Below the pieces are notes generated by a model that worked only from the letters and a program-made list of their open reading frames with translations, was not told the DNA's origin and ran no database searches. The translations under genes and the position numbers were made by a program. Positions 58,976 through 64,000 of a stretch of 64,000 bases of DNA are shown in pieces. The first letter of the stretch is position 1; each line of letters begins with the position of its first letter. Source of the DNA: Aegilops tauschii subsp. strangulata (Eukaryota; Streptophyta; Magnoliopsida; Poales; Poaceae); the NCBI RefSeq assembly GCF_002575655.3, contig NC_053039.3:245622622-245686621 (forward strand), read 5' to 3'.

Positions 58976-59911
58976 TAGTAGTCTTTGATTGCAATTTTTT
59001 GTTGGTAGCTTACAAAGCTGAGCGCTCGGTGAGTACAATAGTAGTCTGATTGATGAGACTTCAGATTTGAGCCATCTACCGGAAGGGATAAAACAATACA
59101 CCATGTATTTATTTACAAAGGGAGTAGTACATTTTTTGTGACATGTATTACTAGATATTGCTAGTCAAATACTAAATCCAGATGGACGTGGTGGTACTAC
59201 TAAATCCATACGGTGGTGCTAGTACTAGTAGTAGTACTACCAATGTAGTAGCACTATACTACCCGTTTGTCAAATTATTACGTGCTGCTCATCGCAGTGA
59301 AGTGACAAGACCCTGCGCCGGAGATGACACCTGAGTATAGGCGTCGTATTCGGCATAACATAAGTCAGCCTCACCGTCTGCAGTCACTATCATCATGGCT
59401 ATAGAGCTAGCCTGCTTACAACTAGCCGTGTTCGACATAATTTCCCGTGCGTAGGTTCCCGTGCATTGCACGGAACACCAAGATTGGGGGTGGACGGCGC
59501 CGGCAGCGGCCATCGCGCCAGATTTTTCCATGGCCTTCTAGATGTGGTGGGAGGAGATAAGGCTGATTGTGAGAGACAAGGAGTTGTTTGTAAATAGGGA
59601 ACAAGTGCGGGCATATTTTTGCAAAACTAGAGAAGTTTGGTTTGTATGCATCAGATCTAGATCCGACGGCTATTGGTGAAAGATGGCAGGCACAACAGCA
59701 TCACCAACTCAGGACCTCTTTGCTTCGCAGGATTTTGAAAATGCAGGAATAGGACACGGCAATATTACAAGTTTCAAACTAATATTACAAATGTTAGGAG
59801 TAATGCTGCACCTATGAAGAGGGAATCTAGGAAGTTTACGTAAGAACTTTTGTTACTTTAGGTGGATGCAGCATTATCGTACAAACTAAAATCCACCGCC
59901 CTGACAAGTCA
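58976..59911. other. Intergenic region with MITE remnants and one small ORF
   Basis: It holds a CTAGTACTAGTAGTAGTACT simple-repeat patch (59219-59240), remnants of CTCCCTCC-type ends and an 80-codon frame on the minus strand at 59289-59531 (starts MEKSGAMAAAGAVHPQSW) that has no recognised domain and is probably chance or a gene relic. Confidence 0.4.
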
Positions 59912-60336
59912 CTAATGAGCAAATAAATTTTCGAGTCTCTGGCCACTTGATGTTTCAAAAACAAGTTCAGCTTCTGTGGAGACTTTGTCATTTAGGCTTA
60001 GACGCTTGCGGTGATCAGCACGCCATTCATTGTTGCGCCAGAGAACGCCAAACCTCATTACCTTGAGCACACTTGCCTCCAGAACAAAGAACCTGGCCAA
60101 TTTAATCTCAGATGTGCTGCCTCGGTAGTCGATCAAATCAATTTCTGTAAGAAGGAGATCAAGGCATTCAATGAGATTGTTATAGTGCATCACATTTTTC
60201 ACTTTCGTGTCTTTTTTTATCTGCAAAAGAAGAGAACATATTAGAGCAGCTGGTTGTATAAGATTGTCGTGTCATCAAGTGGTACCAATATCATTTGCTC
60301 ATACGATAGGGTTGGCTGGCTAGTGATATTTTTTCA

Positions 60337-60354
60337 CTCTCTCTCTCTCTCTCT
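60337..60354. repeat. CT microsatellite
   Basis: About nine CT units in the second intron of the broken F-box gene; shorter CT runs recur near 60610. Confidence 0.8.
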
Positions 60355-60793
60355 TTCCTCTCATTTACCTAGGAGCACTTGAAGAGCTTGGGCATTTGTT
60401 GCCTTCCACTATGTGGCCGATGCCATATTTCTCAAAAGTATGCCACATAATACGCATCGATGTCAAATCAAAATATTTTGGCACCGCTCTCATGATGTGA
60501 GAGAGTTGGCACCGCTGTGCACACATACCCACATGTATAAACAAATCAATCAAACCAACTACACCAGCCCCTCACTCTCCCAAACAAGTGTTTTTATTGC
60601 CTCAGTCCTCTCTCTCTCTCCCACGCAAGTGTTTTTTCATTGTGTGAGTTAATTTGGCACCGGAGCAAAGTAGGTGATCCAAATTGGGGCACCAGGTGAG
60701 CAATGGAGGGGCATCGATGCCAAATGCATCACAAGTGAATTTGGCACGTGTTTTGGCCTACATAGTGGAGGGTCGTTATAGCCCACTTTTGTA

Positions 60794-61141
60794 CTACCTC
60801 GTATTTAGTGTAAAACTTTGACCATAGATTTACCTAAGATGCCAAGATGGCGGATTCAGGCATATTATTGTTCTACTTTGTAAGGTCCTCGAGAATAATC
60901 AATAAAATGGCCGCATGCATCTCCTAGATGCAGAGGCCGGGGGTCATCCTCCTTTTCAAAAAAATAGATTTACCTAAGAAAATGCCAATGCATGTCACAA
61001 AAAATTATACCATTTGAAATTATGTTCAAATACGAATCCAACGATATAATTTTTAGTGACATGCATTAACATTTTGTCTGTTAAATCTATGGTCAAATTT
61101 TGATACTAGAAAATAGGAAGAGTAAACCAGGATGGAGGTAG
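60794..61141. mobile_element. Stowaway-like MITE (TSD TA) hosting a LINE fragment
   Basis: The left end CTACCTCGTATTTAG and the right end CAGGATGGAGGTAG are inverted, and AACTTTGACCATAGATTTA pairs with TAAATCTATGGTCAAATTTT 40 bp inside. A TA dinucleotide duplicates at 60792-60793 and 61142-61143. Without the LINE insertion it is about 208 bp. It lies in an intron of the broken F-box gene. Confidence 0.7.
60839..60963 (+). mobile_element. 5'-truncated LINE tail inside the MITE
   Basis: About 125 bp contain AATAAAATGGCCGCATGCAT and ATGCAGAGGCCGGGGGTCAT, the 3' end of a common Triticeae LINE, then CCTCCTTTTC and a short A run. A perfect 15-bp duplication, ATAGATTTACCTAAG, flanks it at 60824-60838 and 60964-60978. 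A poly(A) end plus a long TSD is the mark of target-primed reverse transcription. Confidence 0.8.
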
Positions 61142-62323
61142 TACTTGCTCTTAGGGTAACCATAGAGTGACTATTCGAAGTTACTTTCCACTATGACTAG
61201 CCTAGGCTACTATAGTAGTACAACAAAAATGATGCAGGTGATCACGTGAGAAAAAAATACTGAAAACATTTCTTTCCGTGCAGTGCGTAGATGCAGTTTT
61301 GAACACTACACTTGTCATCGTAATTTGGGAAAATTATGAAAAAATTGAGCTACGTTGTGATTACCGTTTACTAATAGGAAAGAAGTTTCACCTCGATGGG
61401 TAGCTTCTCTGTGCACGGAAAGATGTAAGGAATCCAACAACTTGATCTAGATTGGGGCCGATAGATTTTATTGCCAAGATCTTCACTATGCGCATAGACT
61501 GGGTGAAGCTTGCGGGAATCATTTTCTGGAAGACGGTCGTAAATACATCAAGAAGAAATTTAAAAATGTGAATTTCAAGAAGACGGAGAAGAAGATGAGT
61601 GTTGTACCTGAACGATTACGGATCCAATAAAGAGTTTGGAGAATTTGGCAGACGAGTATGCCAACGCTGTCAATTTCGGCGCGTCAATGACCCTGATTTT
61701 TGTTGGAACTTCTAGATCAGATACAAGCAATCTCTCAAGGAAAGGCGCATTCTCAATAAACATAACGAGGAACAGCTGGAGTGATCTCTTCACAATTGAT
61801 GTCTTGTTGTGGGGCCAGCAACACACATAAATCCATCGGAGATTCGTCGAGGCGATGTGGAGGCTAATGGACCTGTGGATCTACTCAAGACGAAGGTACT
61901 CAAGCGCAATACAGCTGCGGAGCAGGTGCTCCATAGCCTGCTTCGAGATGCCAACGTCCAAGCCAGGTTCGACGAGTGGTTCTTGGAGACTGCGGCCATG
62001 AGGATGTCAATGTTGGTACTGAACATGAGGATGTCAAGGCGTCTGGCTGGCCCAGGGTGCGATGAAAGGATCTTGGAGACTGCGGCCATGCGTTTGCAAT
62101 CCCCGTCGTAGAGGCAGCTGTCGACGGTGAGGTTGAGGGGGACGCGGCGCCAGAGGGAGCGCCACCACCGGGAGATCAGGGCGGTCCGCACGGCAGATTT
62201 GGTGGGGAGGAGGCCGATGATGATGAGCAGCATGTCGTCGGGGAGGCTGCTGATGAAGTCCAGGCTCGCCGGATGCGGTTCTGGCTCGAGCCGCCTCCGC
62301 TTGTTGGCTGCCTCGCCGTCCAT

Positions 62324-62770
62324 CTCAACCGGCAGCGACGCCGGTGTACACGTGTGCTAGTGTGTGTTGTGTGCTAGCCTGCTGGGTGTGCGCGAGTGCG
62401 TCCTTCTGTGCATACCGCCGCGCAGTGGTGAATTGTGCGCGAGTACGTCCTTCACGCGGAAGAAGTGTGTCCTCAATGTGCCCTCAATTTACTAGCGTGA
62501 GGGGTGCTACCTCGAGTGGTTTCAACTTTGTTTACTTCACCGCGTGTCAGATGGGCCTCTAGTTTACTTATTTTCACCCACTGCCACATGGGCCAGCACA
62601 CGAAGATAGAGAACACGAGCTGACAAGGCAGCATGTGGACTAGTTGACTGGTCAACTAAACAATATATGGAGCTATACGCTGACATAATGAGCGTATAAT
62701 CCGTCGGTATAGAGAGGTCGAGTGAGAGGGGAGGCCCATGAGAGATAGCAGAGAGAGAGAGAAAGAGCTA
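62324..62770. other. Upstream region of the broken F-box gene
   Basis: No gene is visible. GT-rich and then GA-rich sequence follows, with no clear TATA box at a usual distance from the ATG at 62323. Confidence 0.4.
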
Positions 62771-63008
62771 CTCCCTCCGTACGATAATGTAGTGCCAACA
62801 TTTTTTTAAAGTCAAACTTTGACCAAGTTTATAAAGAAATTACTTATATCTACAATACCAAAGATAAATGATAGTATGAAGTAAGTACATGTTGTGATGA
62901 ATCTAATGATCGTTCCAGATGTAAATGTTTTTCTCCACATATACTTGGTCAAACTTTTATGAGGTTTGACTTTTCAAAACATCCATACGCTTATGGACGT
63001 GAGAGAGT
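62771..63008. mobile_element. Mariner/Stowaway-like MITE, copy 1
   Basis: CTCCCTCCGTACGATAATGT at the left follows a TA; the right end (CTTATGGACGTGAGAGAG) is a mutated inverted copy. The body includes TATCTACAATACCAAAGATA and AGATGTAAATGTTTTTCTCC, both repeated in copy 2 at 63715. Confidence 0.65.
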
Positions 63009-63714
63009 CCCTAACTAGAGAGAGAGAGATAGAGAGAGAGTGTGTGAAATAGAAAGAGTGAGTGAAAAAAGTGTGTGTGCGTGTGAAAGAGATATGGACA
63101 ACACACGATAAAAGAAGAGAAAAGGCATGTGTGTCTTATGCAAACATATCACACATGCATCTTCGACAACAGAAGCAAGGTGAGGAGATAGTGTGTGGTT
63201 GTGTGCAACCGAGAGAGAAAGACCCCTAGCACGTGACCAAGAGGTGTCTGACAAACAAGGGAGAGAGGTCGAGAGAGACGTACGGAGAAAATGCAGACAT
63301 GGGGAGGAGAGAGTGTATGTTTTTCATAGAGAGATCCCCTGGAGATCGTGATGGGACTACATGGGTGGGAGATCGAGCAAGGTGTGTGTGCAATAGAAGA
63401 TACCCCGAGAGATATCGAGATAGACGTATGGATGGAAGGAGACAATACGTGTGTTCCAGATGGCCAGTGAGAGATAATCATACTTCGGGGGGGGGGGAGT
63501 GCGTGCGCCTATGATGGAGTGAGGGATTATGGTACTTAGGGGGGTGCGTGTCACATAGAGAGAGAACAAGGTCGGAGAGTGTTGGATGGGTCTATATGTA
63601 GGGCGAGCGAGACATGTGTATGTGTGAACCAGGGAGATATAAAGTTTGAGAAAGATAGAGGAGCCCCGATAAGGTTGAGTTGTGCGTCAGATAGCTGAGA
63701 GGGGGAAAGAGATA
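63009..63714. repeat. GA/GT-rich low-complexity tract
   Basis: Runs of GAGAGA and GTGTGT with scattered GGGGGG (63487-63497) dominate. Reading frames here on either strand are simple-sequence artefacts. No gene is visible. Confidence 0.7.
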
Positions 63715-63961
63715 TTCCATCCGCTCGATAATGCAGTGCATGTAAAAAATTTAGAAGTTGAACTTCGGAAACTTTGATCAGGTTTACGCAATGTTATTTA
63801 TATCTACAATACCAAAGATACATCATATGAAACGACATCTCACGATGAATCTAATGGTATATGTTTGTCGTTCTAGATGTAAATGTTTTTCTCCACGTAC
63901 ATGGTCCAACTTTGTGATGTTTGACTTTTCAATAAATCTATATGCTATGGACCGAAGAGAG
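63715..63961. mobile_element. Mariner/Stowaway-like MITE, copy 2
   Basis: TTCCATCCGCTCGATAATGC at the left and GCTATGGACCGAAGAGAG at the right correspond to copy 1. The adjoining GA-rich bases on both sides (GGGGGAAAGAGATA; GTGCCTAAGTCGAGAGA) also resemble those of copy 1, so a larger unit may have been duplicated. Confidence 0.6.
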
Positions 63962-64000
63962 TGCCTAAGTCGAGAGACATGAAGTGCGTGTGAAGGAGAA

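Larger units (their letters stand above)
59912..62323 (-). pseudogene. F-box/LRR/FBD protein gene, broken
   Basis: Three exons on the minus strand are recognised: 62323-61608, about 61499-61392 and 60220-59912. Exon 1 opens MDGEAANKRRRLEPEP, then the F-box (ISSLPDDMLLIIIGLLPTKS, RTALISRWWRSLWR) and leucine-rich segments ending FIENAPFLERLLV and KLTALAYSSAKFSKLFIGSV. Exon 2 encodes MRIVKILAIKSIGPNLDQVV. Exon 3 encodes the FBD-type end with ECLDLLLTEIDLIDYRG, KLARFFVLEASVLKVMRFGV. Donors and acceptors are GT/AG. It is dead: the frame changes in exon 1 after about residue 115 (near a repeated phrase GCCGCAGTCTCCAAGA), a TAG follows YLRLE, and one base is missing in exon 2 near 61415. Intact relatives recruit substrates to SCF ubiquitin ligase. 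Confidence 0.75.

Noticed and set aside
59289..59531. 80-codon minus-strand frame starting MEKSGAMAAAG
   Set aside because: It has no domain, splice context or promoter; kept only as a note in the intergenic entry.
63015..63481. Minus-strand frames with Ser/Leu/His-rich products
   Set aside because: They are translations of GA/GT simple sequence.

Overview
The window reads as nuclear DNA of a Triticeae grass (wheat, barley or a close relative). A BARE-1/Angela-type Copia LTR, several large Gypsy elements of cereal type, CACTA-like subterminal arrays, Stowaway and Tourist-like MITEs and a 5'-truncated LINE fill most of it. True genes are few and lie right of about 41 kb. No rRNA, tRNA or CRISPR structure was seen. 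Family names are from memory and were not checked against a repeat library.

Left part (1-32.4 kb): nested LTR retrotransposons. D, an Athila-like Gypsy on the minus strand (1-4181), is cut by E (plus strand; one LTR split into 4182-4582 and 21935-22889, then a broken gag). Inside E's LTR sits C (4583-21929, minus strand, TSD GTCAC), a Gypsy with gag-protease but no RT or integrase, carrying a spliced gene on its opposite strand. Inside an intron of that gene sits G (7602-15679, TSD GGCTC), a three-LTR element with gag, protease, an RT remnant and an antisense B3-like ORF. E's gag is cut by F (23904-30241), a non-autonomous element of about 6.3 kb. After a scrap of unassigned sequence comes an Angela/BARE LTR with primer binding site (30326-32393).

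Middle (32.4-41 kb): a CACTA-like element with long subterminal repeats, a broken basic/helical protein gene and a 241-bp inverted repeat, then about 3.5 kb of AT-rich low-copy-looking DNA with small tandem repeats and MITE remnants.

Right part (41-64 kb): a tandem duplication of about 2.7-2.9 kb carries two copies of a DUF295 (F-box-associated) gene, the first intact (41723-43124), the second broken (54564-55883). Between them lies H, a TIR element of about 1.07 kb carrying a GRF zinc-finger gene, itself split by B (44754-53943, TSD AGGAG), a second copy of the family of C in the opposite orientation. Further right are an intact single-exon gene of unknown function (57181-57741), a nest of MITEs (58.0-59.0 kb), a broken three-exon F-box/FBD gene (59912-62323) with a LINE-in-Stowaway nest in one intron, and a GA/GT-rich tract with two related Mariner-like MITEs.

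The best leads are: (1) the antisense gene shared by C and B, with five exons, canonical splice sites and its own TATA box in both copies; (2) H, a TIR element with a spliced GRF gene at the junction of a host-gene tandem duplication; (3) the antisense B3-like ORF and the three-LTR structure of G.
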